Source: Peptococcaceae bacterium
GTDB lineage: Bacteria; Bacillota; Peptococcia; Peptococcales; Peptococcaceae
Length of the DNA stretch: 56,111 bases
Assembly: GCA_900759105.1 (NCBI GenBank)
Contig: CAAETY010000069.1
Location: forward strand, 1 to 56,111
Direction of reading: 5' to 3'
Shown here in pieces: positions 47,700 to 56,107 of this stretch. The notes beneath the pieces are model-generated. The model searched no databases. It was not told where the DNA came from and worked only from the letters and a program-made list of their open reading frames with translations. Position numbers and translations under genes: made by a program. Position 1 is the first letter of the stretch, and each line of letters opens with the position of its first letter.

Positions 47700-49067
47700 A
47701 TGGCCAAGGCAAAAACCAAGTACGTGTGTCAGGAATGCGGTTATCAGACCCCTAAATGGATGGGGCGTTGTCCGGATTGTGGCGCTTGGAATGCATTGGT
47801 TGAGGAAGTGGTGAGTGAACCGGCAGAGAAAAAGAGTGGGCGTGCAGTATTGCAAACCACTGTGAGTGTTAAACCGGAACCACTCAAAACGATTGACGCT
47901 TCTAAATCTACACGTATTGATACCGGCATTGGAGAGCTTAATCGTGTCTTAGGCGGAGGGTTGGTGCCGGGGGAACTTGTCCTTTTGAGTGGGGATCCTG
48001 GAATTGGCAAATCTACCATTACCATGCAGTTAATGAATACTATTGCTGGGACAGGGCCGTTGCTTTATGTTTCCGGTGAGGAATCAAAAGGTCAAATCCG
48101 AAACCGTGCTGAACGTTTAGGTGTGTCAAGTGATCGAATTCATGTTGTCACTGAAAATAATGTTGAGGTGCTCGATGTCATTGTACGCAGCAAAAAATGG
48201 GAGCTTCTGATTATTGATTCAGTACAGACTATTTTTGATCCGGCAGTGCAATCAGCGCCGGGGAGCGTTTCGCAGCTTCGGGCAGTGACGGCTTGCTGTA
48301 TGAGTTGGGCGAAGGGTGTAGGCATTCCCACGGTGCTTGTAGGTCATGTAACAAAAGACGGAAGTGTAGCCGGGCCACGTGTGCTAGAACATATGGTGGA
48401 TGCGGTGCTTCTTTTTGAAGGAGATCGACAAAGCCAGTATCGTGTATTACGCGGTCTCAAAAATCGTTTTGGGTCGATTAATGAAATTGGCGTTTTTGAC
48501 ATGACGAGTGATGGGCTTGTGGAAGTTGGCAATGCATCCGAGATTTTCTTATCGGATAGCAGGTTACAAGTGAGTGGTGCTGTCGTAACTGTGATTTTAG
48601 AAGGTACACGCCCGATTTTGGTAGAAATTCAAGCGCTTGCAACAAAATCGTTTTATGGCCAATCGCGTTGTATGACCAGTGGCGTAAAGTATGATCGCGT
48701 ATCGATGCTGGTGGCCGTGCTCGAGAAACGCGTTGGCCTTCGTTTGGGCGACCAAGACGTATACCTTAATGTAGTTGGCGGTTTAAGGATAGACGATCCG
48801 GCTTGCGATCTTGCAATGGCAATGGCCATTGTTTCAAGCTTTATGGATCAAAGCGTTCCACAGGACGTTATTTTATTGGGCGAAGTAGGTTTGACCGGGG
48901 AATTGCGTCAGGTAAATCAGCTTGAACGACGCCTGCAGGAAGCGGCGCAATTAGGCTTTAGCAAGGCAATTGTGCCAAAACAGAAAAAAACATTACACAT
49001 CAAACAGCTTGAAGTTATTGAAAAGCCGTTTATTAGCGATGTGATTCAATATTTATGGAGGGAGTAA
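47700..49067 (+). CDS. radA: DNA repair protein RadA
   Basis: 455 residues from ATG 47700 after AAAGGAGGA. N-terminal zinc finger CQECGYQTPKWMGRCPDCGAW, RecA-like ATPase with GDPGIGKST, the RadA-specific KNRFGSINEIG, and a Lon-like C-terminal domain (LGEVGLTGELRQV). Drives branch migration at recombination intermediates. It is followed by disA with a 1-nt gap; in Bacillus RadA and DisA also act together. Confidence 0.97.
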   Translation: MAKAKTKYVCQECGYQTPKWMGRCPDCGAWNALVEEVVSEPAEKKSGRAVLQTTVSVKPEPLKTIDASKSTRIDTGIGELNRVLGGGLVPGELVLLSGDPGIGKSTITMQLMNTIAGTGPLLYVSGEESKGQIRNRAERLGVSSDRIHVVTENNVEVLDVIVRSKKWELLIIDSVQTIFDPAVQSAPGSVSQLRAVTACCMSWAKGVGIPTVLVGHVTKDGSVAGPRVLEHMVDAVLLFEGDRQSQYRVLRGLKNRFGSINEIGVFDMTSDGLVEVGNASEIFLSDSRLQVSGAVVTVILEGTRPILVEIQALATKSFYGQSRCMTSGVKYDRVSMLVAVLEKRVGLRLGDQDVYLNVVGGLRIDDPACDLAMAMAIVSSFMDQSVPQDVILLGEVGLTGELRQVNQLERRLQEAAQLGFSKAIVPKQKKTLHIKQLEVIEKPFISDVIQYLWRE

Positions 49068-49068
49068 T

Positions 49069-50169
49069 ATGCCATTAAGTTCAAATGAAACCGGTGCATT
49101 GATGGACATCTTGGAGATGACTGCACCGGGCACTGCATTGCGTGAAGGTTTAGAAAATGTTTTGCGCGCAAATACCGGCGGCCTGATTGTTATTGGCGAT
49201 TTTGCAAAAATCAAACCAATTATGAAAGGCGGCTTTGCTATTGATACCGAATATTCTCCTGCCCATTTGTACGAGCTTGCAAAGATGGATGGGGCAATTA
49301 TTGTATCTCAAGATTTGAAGCGTATTTCTTGTGCCAATACGCATCTCATGCCGGATGCAAATATCCCGTCGTCTGAAACCGGGATTCGCCATCGTACTGC
49401 TGAGCAAACTGCACGTCAAACCGGTGCGCTGGTTATTTGTATTTCGCAACGTCGGCATGTGATTAGCCTTTACAAAGGGTCCTTCAAGTATATTTTGAAG
49501 GATGTCAGCGTACTGTTGAATACCGCAAATCAAGCGCTGGGGACCTTGGAAAAATATAAGGATGTTCTGGAAGAGGCCTTGCTTCGCTTGAGTGTGCAGG
49601 AATTTGATAATGTGGTAACGTTACCGGACGTTTTACAGGTTATCCAACGTGCCGAAATGTTTAAGCGTGTGGAAAAAATGTTGCGACTTTACCTCACTGA
49701 GCTTGGGGATGAAAGTCAGCTGATTCGTATGCAAGCTGAAGAGCTCAGCAGCAATGTTGAAAAAGATGAAGCCCTTACTATTCGCGACTATATGGTTCGC
49801 ATAAAGGATAAGGATGAGCAAGAACAGCTCGATGAATATATGCAGCGTTTGGCACGCTTTGACAATGAACAGCTATTGGATTTGGACTTGTTGGCACGTA
49901 CGCTAAACTTGAATGAGTATCACGAAAAGGATAAACGTGTTGTTTTGGAACCGCGTGGGTATCGCATATTAAACAAAATTGCGCGGTTGCCGTATACCGT
50001 TATTGAAAATATGGTAGCGGCTTTCGGAACGTTGCAATCCATTGTGCTTGCAAGCAATGAAGAATTGGATGCGGTAGAAGGGATTGGGCCGGCGCGTGTG
50101 GCACAAATTACCTTGGGATTGGAACGTATCCGTTCTCAAATTCTCACCGATAGTAACTGGGTGAAGTAA
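49069..50169 (+). CDS. disA: DNA integrity scanning protein DisA, diadenylate cyclase
   Basis: 366 residues. N-terminal DAC domain with DGA at 74-76 and RHR at 107-109, the ATP-binding signature for making c-di-AMP; helical spine; C-terminal helix-hairpin-helix DNA-binding region (LDAVEGIGPARVAQIT). Makes c-di-AMP while scanning DNA and stops at recombination intermediates. Confidence 0.97.
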   Translation: MPLSSNETGALMDILEMTAPGTALREGLENVLRANTGGLIVIGDFAKIKPIMKGGFAIDTEYSPAHLYELAKMDGAIIVSQDLKRISCANTHLMPDANIPSSETGIRHRTAEQTARQTGALVICISQRRHVISLYKGSFKYILKDVSVLLNTANQALGTLEKYKDVLEEALLRLSVQEFDNVVTLPDVLQVIQRAEMFKRVEKMLRLYLTELGDESQLIRMQAEELSSNVEKDEALTIRDYMVRIKDKDEQEQLDEYMQRLARFDNEQLLDLDLLARTLNLNEYHEKDKRVVLEPRGYRILNKIARLPYTVIENMVAAFGTLQSIVLASNEELDAVEGIGPARVAQITLGLERIRSQILTDSNWVK

Positions 50170-50203
50170 TACTTGTTAAGACCATTGAAAGGAGGTGAGA
50201 AAT

Positions 50204-51352
50204 ATGCAGCGTAAGTCAAAAAAAATATTGATGGCTCTTTTACGCATTATACTCATGTTTGCTGGTATTGGCGTAGGCTATGTGTTGAGTATTCCGATGA
50301 CGAGTTTACTTCAATCCATAGGCTTTTTTGGGGGCTTTCCTATTGTTTGTGGCGTCCTAATGGTTCTTTTTGGAATTATAGGAATTATTATAGCGAAACC
50401 ATTGGCGAATTTTTGCGTTCACGTCACGAAGCTGGCAGAACAGCGTTTGAAGCAGGTGCCTTTACCGGCACTGGTATCAAGTACGATTGGGTTAATTGCA
50501 GGGCTGTTGATTGCAGCGCTTTTATCCAGTACGGTGAGTGAGTTGCCGCTTATCGGAAGCTATATGCCGGTTATTCTGAGTGTGATTTTTGGGTATCTTG
50601 GTGTCACTGTCGGATACCGCTGGCGTGATACTGTGGATGGTTTCTTTGGCGTCTTGCGCCGCAATTCCAAACGTAGCCGTCGTGAAGCGAAGGAGCAAAA
50701 GGAAGAGCAGCAATGCACGGAAGTGGCCGGCGAAACAATCTGCTTTAAAACGACAGTTCATCCGAAGGTACTCGATACAAGCGTTATTATTGATGGGCGT
50801 ATCGTGGAAATTTGTCGTGCAGGCTTCTTGGAAGGGCCACTTATTATCACAAATTCTGTTTTGGATGAATTGCGTCATATTGCAGATAGCAGTGATTCCA
50901 TCAAGCGTGTGCGCGGTCGTCGCGGCTTGGATATTTTGAATGAGCTACGTGAGCTCGAGGTAGAAGTTGTTAATGTTAAGGCAGACTATGACGATATTCC
51001 TGAGGTGGATGCAAAGTTGGTTCAACTTGCAAAAGATTACAATGGCTATGTTGTCACAAATGATTTTAATTTGAACAAAGTTGCATCTTTCCAAAAAGTA
51101 AAAACATTGAATGTAAATGAGCTCGCCGGTGCTATAAAAACTGTGGTGCTTCCGGGCGAAAAAATGCGCGTTGATGTTGTTGCACGTGGGAAAGAAAACG
51201 ATCAAGGGGTTGGCTATTTGGATGACGGAACAATGATTGTTGTTGAAAACGGCAAGCAGGTCATTGGGAAAACAGTAGAAACAACTGTAACATCGGTTAT
51301 TCAAACCAACGCCGGACGTATGATTTTTGTGCGTTTAAATGATCTCTACTAA
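50204..51352 (+). CDS. Membrane PIN/TRAM-domain protein (YacL-like)
   Basis: 382 residues. Four N-terminal helices (about 8-30, 36-62, 84-105, 113-135), a basic linker, a PIN domain from about 185 (KVLDTSVIIDGRIVEIC, with acidic metal ligands) to about 305, and a C-terminal TRAM domain (ARGKENDQGVGYLDDGTMIVVENG). PIN domains are metal-dependent ribonucleases and TRAM binds RNA, so a membrane-bound RNase is likely. ATG 50204 follows GGAGGTGAG; a GTG inside that site was rejected. Confidence 0.93.
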   Translation: MQRKSKKILMALLRIILMFAGIGVGYVLSIPMTSLLQSIGFFGGFPIVCGVLMVLFGIIGIIIAKPLANFCVHVTKLAEQRLKQVPLPALVSSTIGLIAGLLIAALLSSTVSELPLIGSYMPVILSVIFGYLGVTVGYRWRDTVDGFFGVLRRNSKRSRREAKEQKEEQQCTEVAGETICFKTTVHPKVLDTSVIIDGRIVEICRAGFLEGPLIITNSVLDELRHIADSSDSIKRVRGRRGLDILNELRELEVEVVNVKADYDDIPEVDAKLVQLAKDYNGYVVTNDFNLNKVASFQKVKTLNVNELAGAIKTVVLPGEKMRVDVVARGKENDQGVGYLDDGTMIVVENGKQVIGKTVETTVTSVIQTNAGRMIFVRLNDLY

Positions 51353-51355
51353 TTC

Positions 51356-51390
51356 AAAAGAGCAGGATGCATGTCCTGCTCTTTTTGTAT
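51356..51390 (+). terminator. Terminator after the PIN/TRAM gene
   Basis: AAAAGAGCAGGA (51356-51367) pairs with TCCTGCTCTTTT (51374-51385), then TTG. Confidence 0.9.
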
Positions 51391-51427
51391 GGCGTTTATT
51401 GGGTGTGATGGAACGCAGGAAATCATG

Positions 51428-51456
51428 GTGAAGGTCAGCGTGAGCTGTGTTATAAT
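51428..51456 (+). promoter_or_regulatory. Probable promoter of the ispD operon
   Basis: TATAAT at 51451-51456; the -35 at 17 bp (GTGAAG, 51428-51433) is poor, so the element may lean on the TG-rich extended -10. Confidence 0.55.
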
Positions 51457-51486
51457 AAAAAAGTACACCTTAAGGAGGATGAGATA

Positions 51487-52176
51487 ATGGTTGGAGCAGT
51501 GGTGCTTGCCGGTGGTCAGGGAAAACGCATGAACGCCGGAATGAACAAGCAGTATTTACTGATTGATGGACGCAGTGTGCTGAGTTATGCCATCGAAAGT
51601 ATGGCCTGTGGTGCGGATGAAATTATTGTTGTTGCTGCAAACGGGGAAGAAGCAGCTGCAGAAACAGCCATTAAGGAAAGTGGCGTAGACCGCACACGGT
51701 GTAAAATTGTTATCGGTGGCAAGGAACGACAAGATTCTGTGCGTCATGCTATGGAAGCAATGCCTGATTCCTGGGAAAAGGTGATGATTCATGACGGGGC
51801 ACGCCCCTTTGTGCCAAAAGAAGTGGTAAATCGCTTATTAGAGGCGGTACAGCCGGGCGTTGGTGCGATACCGGGTCTTCCTGTGACCGATACAGTCAAA
51901 CGTGTAGATGAAGAAGGCTTTATCCTCGCTACACCACCGCGTCATATGTTGCGTGCGGCGCAAACACCTCAATGCTTTTGGGCAGAAGAAATTAAGGCGT
52001 TGCATTTAGCTGTTGAAAAAGAAAACCTTGTTTTTACGGATGATGCGGCGTTGTATGAGTATGGTGGTAAGCGTGTGCGTATGGTTGACGGTGCGATAAT
52101 GACGAAGAAATTAACAATTCAAGACGACCTTATGTGGGTCGAACAGATGAAAAAAGTATGGGAGGATCAGAAATGA
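51487..52176 (+). CDS. ispD: 2-C-methyl-D-erythritol 4-phosphate cytidylyltransferase
   Basis: 229 residues. CTP-binding loop VVLAGGQGKRMNAGMNKQYL, GGKERQDSVRHAM, HDGARPFVPKEVV and PVTDTVKRVD are diagnostic. Third step of the MEP isoprenoid pathway. Overlaps ispF by 4 nt. Confidence 0.97.
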   Translation: MVGAVVLAGGQGKRMNAGMNKQYLLIDGRSVLSYAIESMACGADEIIVVAANGEEAAAETAIKESGVDRTRCKIVIGGKERQDSVRHAMEAMPDSWEKVMIHDGARPFVPKEVVNRLLEAVQPGVGAIPGLPVTDTVKRVDEEGFILATPPRHMLRAAQTPQCFWAEEIKALHLAVEKENLVFTDDAALYEYGGKRVRMVDGAIMTKKLTIQDDLMWVEQMKKVWEDQK

Positions 52177-52652
52177 GAGTTGGCTTAGGCTATGACGTAC
52201 ACCAATTGGTGGAAAACCGAAAATTGATTCTCGGCGGCGTAGAGATTCCATTTGAAAAGGGGCTTTTGGGCCATTCCGATGCGGACGTGTTGGTGCATGC
52301 GTTGATGGATGCCATGTTTGGCGCAATGGGAATGGGCGATATTGGTCAGCATTTTCCGGATACAGATCCACAATATAAAGGTGCAAACAGCATGAAGCTT
52401 TTGGAAGCATGTCGCGATAAGATTGCAGAAAAAGGGTATGGTGTGTATAACCTTGATGTGACCATCTGCGCGCAAGCGCCAAAAATGGCACCGCATTTGT
52501 TGAATATGCGTCAAAACATCGCCGATACCCTGGGTATTGACATCAGTATGGTCAATATCAAGGCAACCACCACTGAGCATTTGGGCTTTGTTGGTGACGG
52601 TAAAGGCATGAGTGCGTATGCGACATGTTTATTGGAGGAGATCGATGCATAA
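52173..52652 (+). CDS. ispF: 2-C-methyl-D-erythritol 2,4-cyclodiphosphate synthase
   Basis: 159 residues from ATG 52173. Metal ligands in GLGYDVHQL and GHSDADVLVHALMDA, plus DIGQHFPDTDPQYKG and ATTTEHLGFVGDGKG. Works two steps after IspD in the same pathway. cysS, often next in this gene order, is absent; mrnC overlaps the end of ispF instead. Confidence 0.97.
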   Translation: MRVGLGYDVHQLVENRKLILGGVEIPFEKGLLGHSDADVLVHALMDAMFGAMGMGDIGQHFPDTDPQYKGANSMKLLEACRDKIAEKGYGVYNLDVTICAQAPKMAPHLLNMRQNIADTLGIDISMVNIKATTTEHLGFVGDGKGMSAYATCLLEEIDA

Positions 52653-53064
52653 AGCTTTAGCGCTGTATTCAAAAAGTGAAAACCATCCGGAGCAATTGCC
52701 GGGGCTTACGTTGGCCTTTGTCGGCGACGCTGTGTACGAAATCTATGTGCGTACAATGATGTTGGAAAAAAGCGTGAACGCACACGTGCTCAATAAGCGT
52801 TGTGTGAAGCTTGTTAATAATCGTACGCAATCGGCGCTTTATGAAGTGCTGGAACCGGAATTAAATGATGTTGAACTGGGTGTTTTGCATCGCGGACGTA
52901 ATGCTAAGGGGATTGTACCGAAAAACGCCAATACTCAGGATTATCGTCGTGCTACTGCGATTGAAGCATTGGTAGGGTATTGGTATCTAATGGATGATGA
53001 AGCCCACTTAAAATGGGCATTTGATACCTTGTGGACAATGACCGAAGGGAAGGATGAAGCATGA
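52645..53064 (+). CDS. mrnC: Mini-ribonuclease III
   Basis: 139 residues from ATG 52645 after TTGGAGGAG, overlapping the ispF stop. RNase III catalytic fold only (LTLAFVGDAVYEIYVR, RGRNAKG, YRRATAIEALVGYWYL), with no double-stranded-RNA-binding domain. Matures the ends of 23S rRNA in Bacillus. Overlaps thyA by 4 nt. Confidence 0.95.
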   Translation: MHKALALYSKSENHPEQLPGLTLAFVGDAVYEIYVRTMMLEKSVNAHVLNKRCVKLVNNRTQSALYEVLEPELNDVELGVLHRGRNAKGIVPKNANTQDYRRATAIEALVGYWYLMDDEAHLKWAFDTLWTMTEGKDEA

Positions 53065-53891
53065 GTAGAGCGGATGATATTTTTAAACAGAACATCACTC
53101 AAATTCTCAACGAAGGTGTGTGGGATACCAATTATGAGGTTCGCCCGCGCTGGAGTGATGGGACACCGGCCCATACAATTAAATGCTTCGGGATTGTCAA
53201 TCGGTACCAGTTGGACGAGGAGTTTCCAATTCTCACCTTACGCAAGACCAATCTCAAAAATGCGGTGGATGAATTGCTTTGGATTTGGCAAAAGAAGTCT
53301 AACCGCATTGAGGCGCTTAATAGTCACATTTGGGATGCTTGGGCCGGCGAAGATGGCACCATCGGGAAGGCTTATGGCTATCAGTTGGGAATAAAGCATG
53401 TCTACAGAGAGGGCGAATTTGACCAAGTAGACCGTGTGCTTTATGATTTGAAGCATCAGCCAAACAGCCGACGTATTATGACCAATATTTACAATCATCA
53501 TGATTTACATGAGATGAACCTGTATCCTTGTGCATACAGCATGACGTTTAATGTTAGCGGTAATAAGCTGAATGCTATTTTGAATCAACGGAGCCAAGAT
53601 ATGCTCACCGCCAATAACTGGAATGTGGCACAATATGCAGTGCTTGTTCACATGTTTGCACAGGCCAGTGGCTTAGAGGCCGGAGAACTCGTGCATGTTA
53701 TAGCAGATGCGCATATTTATGACAGACATATTCCGATTGTGGAAAAAATCATGCAGCACGAAGGCAAGCCTGCGCCAAGCTTCCAACTGAATCCGAATGT
53801 GACAGACTTCTATCAATTTACAGTGGATGATATTCAATTGGAGCATTATGAGTATTGGCCGCTTGAAGACCGTATTCCGGTGGCAGAATAG
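53061..53891 (+). CDS. thyA: Thymidylate synthase ThyA
   Basis: 276 residues; methylates dUMP using methylene-tetrahydrofolate. Catalytic Cys157 lies in LYPCAYS, where E. coli ThyA has PCH. GTPAHT, LLWIWQKKSN, HIWDAW and DGTIGKAYGYQLG match the branch of Bacillus subtilis/phage phi-3T ThyA, which also lacks that His. Adjacent dfrA regenerates the folate that ThyA oxidises. In related genomes thyX often stands here. Confidence 0.95.
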   Translation: MSRADDIFKQNITQILNEGVWDTNYEVRPRWSDGTPAHTIKCFGIVNRYQLDEEFPILTLRKTNLKNAVDELLWIWQKKSNRIEALNSHIWDAWAGEDGTIGKAYGYQLGIKHVYREGEFDQVDRVLYDLKHQPNSRRIMTNIYNHHDLHEMNLYPCAYSMTFNVSGNKLNAILNQRSQDMLTANNWNVAQYAVLVHMFAQASGLEAGELVHVIADAHIYDRHIPIVEKIMQHEGKPAPSFQLNPNVTDFYQFTVDDIQLEHYEYWPLEDRIPVAE

Positions 53892-53899
53892 GAGGCGCC

Positions 53900-54427
53900 A
53901 TGCAATTTATTGTAGCTGTGGATGAAAACTGGGGAATTGGCAAAGATGGTGGGATGCTTGATTACCTGCCAAAGGATTTGGCTTTTTTTAAAGAAACAAC
54001 AAGTGGTCATGTCGTAGTCATGGGGCGAAAGACTTTGGAATCCTTTCCGGGCGGGAAACCGCTTTCAAATCGCTTGCATATTGTGCTTACAAATAATCTT
54101 GAATATTCGGCACCGGACGGCGTGATGTTGGTCCATTCATTGGATGAATTGGCAGAAATGCTGGATGATTTAGACCGTGACGATGTTTTTGTGATTGGCG
54201 GGGCAAGTGTATATGCAACACTTTTGGATGTATGCAGTGGTGGCTATGTGACCCATATTGGACGTGCATATGAAGGCGTGCAAAAATATTTTCCAAACTT
54301 AGACGAAAAGAATCATTGGCAATTGAGCCAAATCATCAAGGAAGAGGAAGACAAAGGGCGGAGCTTACGTTTTTGTTATTACGAAAACAAGGCCTTGATG
54401 TTATTGGAGGAAAAAATACATGAGTGA
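53900..54427 (+). CDS. dfrA: Dihydrofolate reductase
   Basis: 175 residues. FIVAVDENWGIGKDGGMLDYLPKDLAFFKETT, VVMGRKTLESFPGGKPLSNR and VFVIGGASVYATLL cover the NADPH and folate sites; the substrate acidic residue is Asp in YLPKDL. It follows thyA by 8 nt and overlaps rlmB by 8 nt. Confidence 0.95.
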   Translation: MQFIVAVDENWGIGKDGGMLDYLPKDLAFFKETTSGHVVVMGRKTLESFPGGKPLSNRLHIVLTNNLEYSAPDGVMLVHSLDELAEMLDDLDRDDVFVIGGASVYATLLDVCSGGYVTHIGRAYEGVQKYFPNLDEKNHWQLSQIIKEEEDKGRSLRFCYYENKALMLLEEKIHE

Positions 54428-55148
54428 AATTTACGGACGTAATCCTGTGGTTGAAGCCATTAAAAGTGGCACGGAAATCAATCGCATTTATATCGCAAAG
54501 GGCGCACAACATAAAGTGATAGATGATATTTACAAGCTTGCACGCGAAAAACAAATACCGGTGCAACAGGTAGAACGTCGCAAATTGGATACGATGTTTC
54601 AAGGTAAAAACCACCAAGGCGTGTATGCTTCTGTTGCAGAAACCCATTATGTGGAGGTAGAAGATATTCTTGCTGCTGCTCGCGAAAAGGGCGAAGCGCC
54701 GCTGGTGCTTGTTTTGGATGAAATTGAAGATCCGCATAATTTAGGAGCAATATTGCGTAATGCAGATGCTTTTGGTGCACATGGTGTAATTATTCCAAAA
54801 AGACGCTCGGTAAGCCTTACCGGTACAGTCGCAAAATCTGCAGCCGGTGCCATGCAGTATGTACCGGTAGCTCGTGTTTCTAACATCGCGCAAACCTTAA
54901 AGGCGCTTAAAAAAGAAGGCCTTTGGATTTGCGGCACTGCTATGGATGGTGAAAATATCTATCAGGCACCGCTTTCCGGTGCACTTGCTATTGTAATTGG
55001 CAACGAAGGGCACGGCATGCGCAGCCTTGTAGCGCAACAATGTGATTTTACGGTATCTATTCCAATGAAGGGGAAAATCAATTCTCTCAATGCCTCTGTG
55101 GCTACCGGTGTGGTACTATCTGAGGTCGTACGCCGTCAGGAGGGCTAA
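54420..55148 (+). CDS. rlmB: 23S rRNA 2'-O-ribose methyltransferase RlmB-type
   Basis: 242-residue SPOUT enzyme. N-terminal substrate domain (YGRNPVVEAIKSG), then LVLDEIEDPHNLGAILRNADAFG, VIGNEGHGMR and the C-terminal knot motif PMKGKINSLNASVATGVVL. Methylates a guanosine in 23S rRNA domain V; other TrmH paralogues cannot be fully ruled out but the order supports RlmB. Confidence 0.94.
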   Translation: MSEIYGRNPVVEAIKSGTEINRIYIAKGAQHKVIDDIYKLAREKQIPVQQVERRKLDTMFQGKNHQGVYASVAETHYVEVEDILAAAREKGEAPLVLVLDEIEDPHNLGAILRNADAFGAHGVIIPKRRSVSLTGTVAKSAAGAMQYVPVARVSNIAQTLKALKKEGLWICGTAMDGENIYQAPLSGALAIVIGNEGHGMRSLVAQQCDFTVSIPMKGKINSLNASVATGVVLSEVVRRQEG

Positions 55149-55151
55149 AGC

Positions 55152-55736
55152 ATGAAAACATATCTGTTTGTTGACGGCTATAACATCATTGGCGCTTGGC
55201 CCGAGCTTATCGAGTTACGCGATGCTTCTTTAGAGGAAGCGCGAAAAAAGCTTGTTGATTATTTAACCGAATACGCCGTTGCAAGCGGATATCACACAGT
55301 TTTGGTATTTGATGGATGGCGTGTGAAAGGCAATCGTGGCACAGTTGTGGATAATCCCTATATTGAAATTTTATTTACTGCCGAAGGTGTCACGGCCGAT
55401 ATGGCCATTGAGCGGTTGGTGGCGCGCTTGCCAAAACATCAGAAAATCTATGTGGCAACCAGTGACCGTTTGGAACAGGAAACGGTTCTTGCACAAGGTG
55501 GTTTGCGGATCAGCGCGATGGAATTGCATAATATGGTTTTCGGACAAAAGAAGGCCCATCGACAGCATATAGAAAAACAACCGGAAGGTGTAAATCCGCT
55601 TGATGCGCAGCTTGATGATGAGGTAAGACGGCGTTTACATGCAATGATTCACGAAAAACAAGAGGAAAAAGAAGAAAACGTAAAAAAATCGAAAAATATT
55701 AAAAAAAGCATTGACTTCATAAAAATCCTATGGTAA
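55152..55736 (+). CDS. NYN-domain nuclease YacP
   Basis: 194 residues. PIN-like NYN domain: YLFVDGYNIIGAWPEL, VFDGWRVKGN, FTAEGVTADMAIERLV and VATSDRLEQ supply the acidic metal site. B. subtilis YacP (Rae1) is a ribosome-associated endoribonuclease cutting mRNA. The C-terminus is Lys/Glu-rich. The stop codon coincides with the -10 box of the tRNA promoter. Confidence 0.92.
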   Translation: MKTYLFVDGYNIIGAWPELIELRDASLEEARKKLVDYLTEYAVASGYHTVLVFDGWRVKGNRGTVVDNPYIEILFTAEGVTADMAIERLVARLPKHQKIYVATSDRLEQETVLAQGGLRISAMELHNMVFGQKKAHRQHIEKQPEGVNPLDAQLDDEVRRRLHAMIHEKQEEKEENVKKSKNIKKSIDFIKILW

Positions 55737-55739
55737 TAT
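55711..55739 (+). promoter_or_regulatory. Promoter of the tRNA cluster, inside the end of yacP
   Basis: TTGACT (55711-55716), 17 bp, TAATAT (55734-55739). The first three bases of the -10 are the yacP stop codon. Confidence 0.82.
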
Positions 55740-55746
55740 AAATCTC

Positions 55747-55773
55747 GTCGGTTGGGCAGTGCCCAAGACCGAC
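55747..55773 (+). promoter_or_regulatory. Leader hairpin before tRNA-Tyr
   Basis: GTCGGT pairs with ACCGAC and TGGGC with GCCCA around an AGT loop, with a 2-nt bulge; it would form 5 nt before the mature tRNA. No T-run, so a processing or protective hairpin is more likely than a terminator. Confidence 0.6.
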
Positions 55774-55778
55774 AACCC

Positions 55779-55861
55779 GGAGAGATACCCAAGTTGGCCA
55801 AAGGGGACGGACTGTAAATCCGTTAGCTGTGCTTTCACAGGTTCGAATCCTGTTCTCTCCA
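55779..55861 (+). tRNA. tRNA-Tyr (GTA)
   Basis: 83 nt with a long variable arm; acceptor GGAGAGA/TCTCTCC, discriminator A, anticodon loop CTGTAAA (GTA). CCA not encoded. Confidence 0.97.
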
Positions 55862-55878
55862 TTGTAACACCATATTGT

Positions 55879-55951
55879 CGCGGGGTGGAGCAGTTGGCAG
55901 CTCGTCGGGCTCATAACCCGAAGGTCGCAGGTTCAAGTCCTGTCCCCGCAA
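55879..55951 (+). tRNA. Initiator tRNA-fMet (CAT)
   Basis: 73 nt. C1-A72 mismatch at the acceptor end (CGCGGGG ... CCCCGCA) and three G-C pairs in the anticodon stem (GGG/CCC) mark the initiator; loop CTCATAA. Confidence 0.97.
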
Positions 55952-55954
55952 TTT

Positions 55955-56027
55955 GCTGATATAGCTCAGTCGGTAGAGCGCCACCTTGGTAAGGTGGAGG
56001 TCACCAGTTCAAATCTGGTTATCAGCT
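55955..56027 (+). tRNA. tRNA-Thr (GGT)
   Basis: 73 nt; acceptor GCTGATA/TATCAGC, discriminator T, anticodon loop TTGGTAA (GGT). It starts only 3 nt after tRNA-fMet. With the two minus-strand genes the window has Thr anticodons GGT, TGT and CGT. Confidence 0.97.
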
Positions 56028-56033
56028 TTGTCT

Positions 56034-56107
56034 GGCGATATAGCTCAGCTGGCTAGAGCATACGGTTCATACCCGTAGTGTCCGGGGTTCAAGTCCCTGT
56101 ATCGCCA
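56034..56107 (+). tRNA. Elongator tRNA-Met (CAT)
   Basis: 74 nt; acceptor GGCGATA/TATCGCC, discriminator A, anticodon loop TTCATAC. Stem TACGG/CCGTA and overall sequence match elongator Met; a lysidine-modified tRNA-Ile2 with the same CAT anticodon is less likely. The cluster may continue past the window. Confidence 0.9.

Noticed and set aside
53531..53540. ThyA active site PCA instead of PCH as a possible defect
   Set aside because: Bacillus subtilis ThyA also lacks this His, so it marks a branch of the family and not loss of function.
55717..55914. Minus-strand frame across the tRNA-Tyr and tRNA-fMet genes
   Set aside because: It is the familiar spurious product of tRNA sequence read backwards; the same holds for frames over 46620-46888 and 43340-43579.
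1..56107. CRISPR arrays, insertion sequences, prophage genes
   Set aside because: No spaced direct-repeat array, no transposase or integrase motif and no terminal inverted repeats with target duplication were seen.
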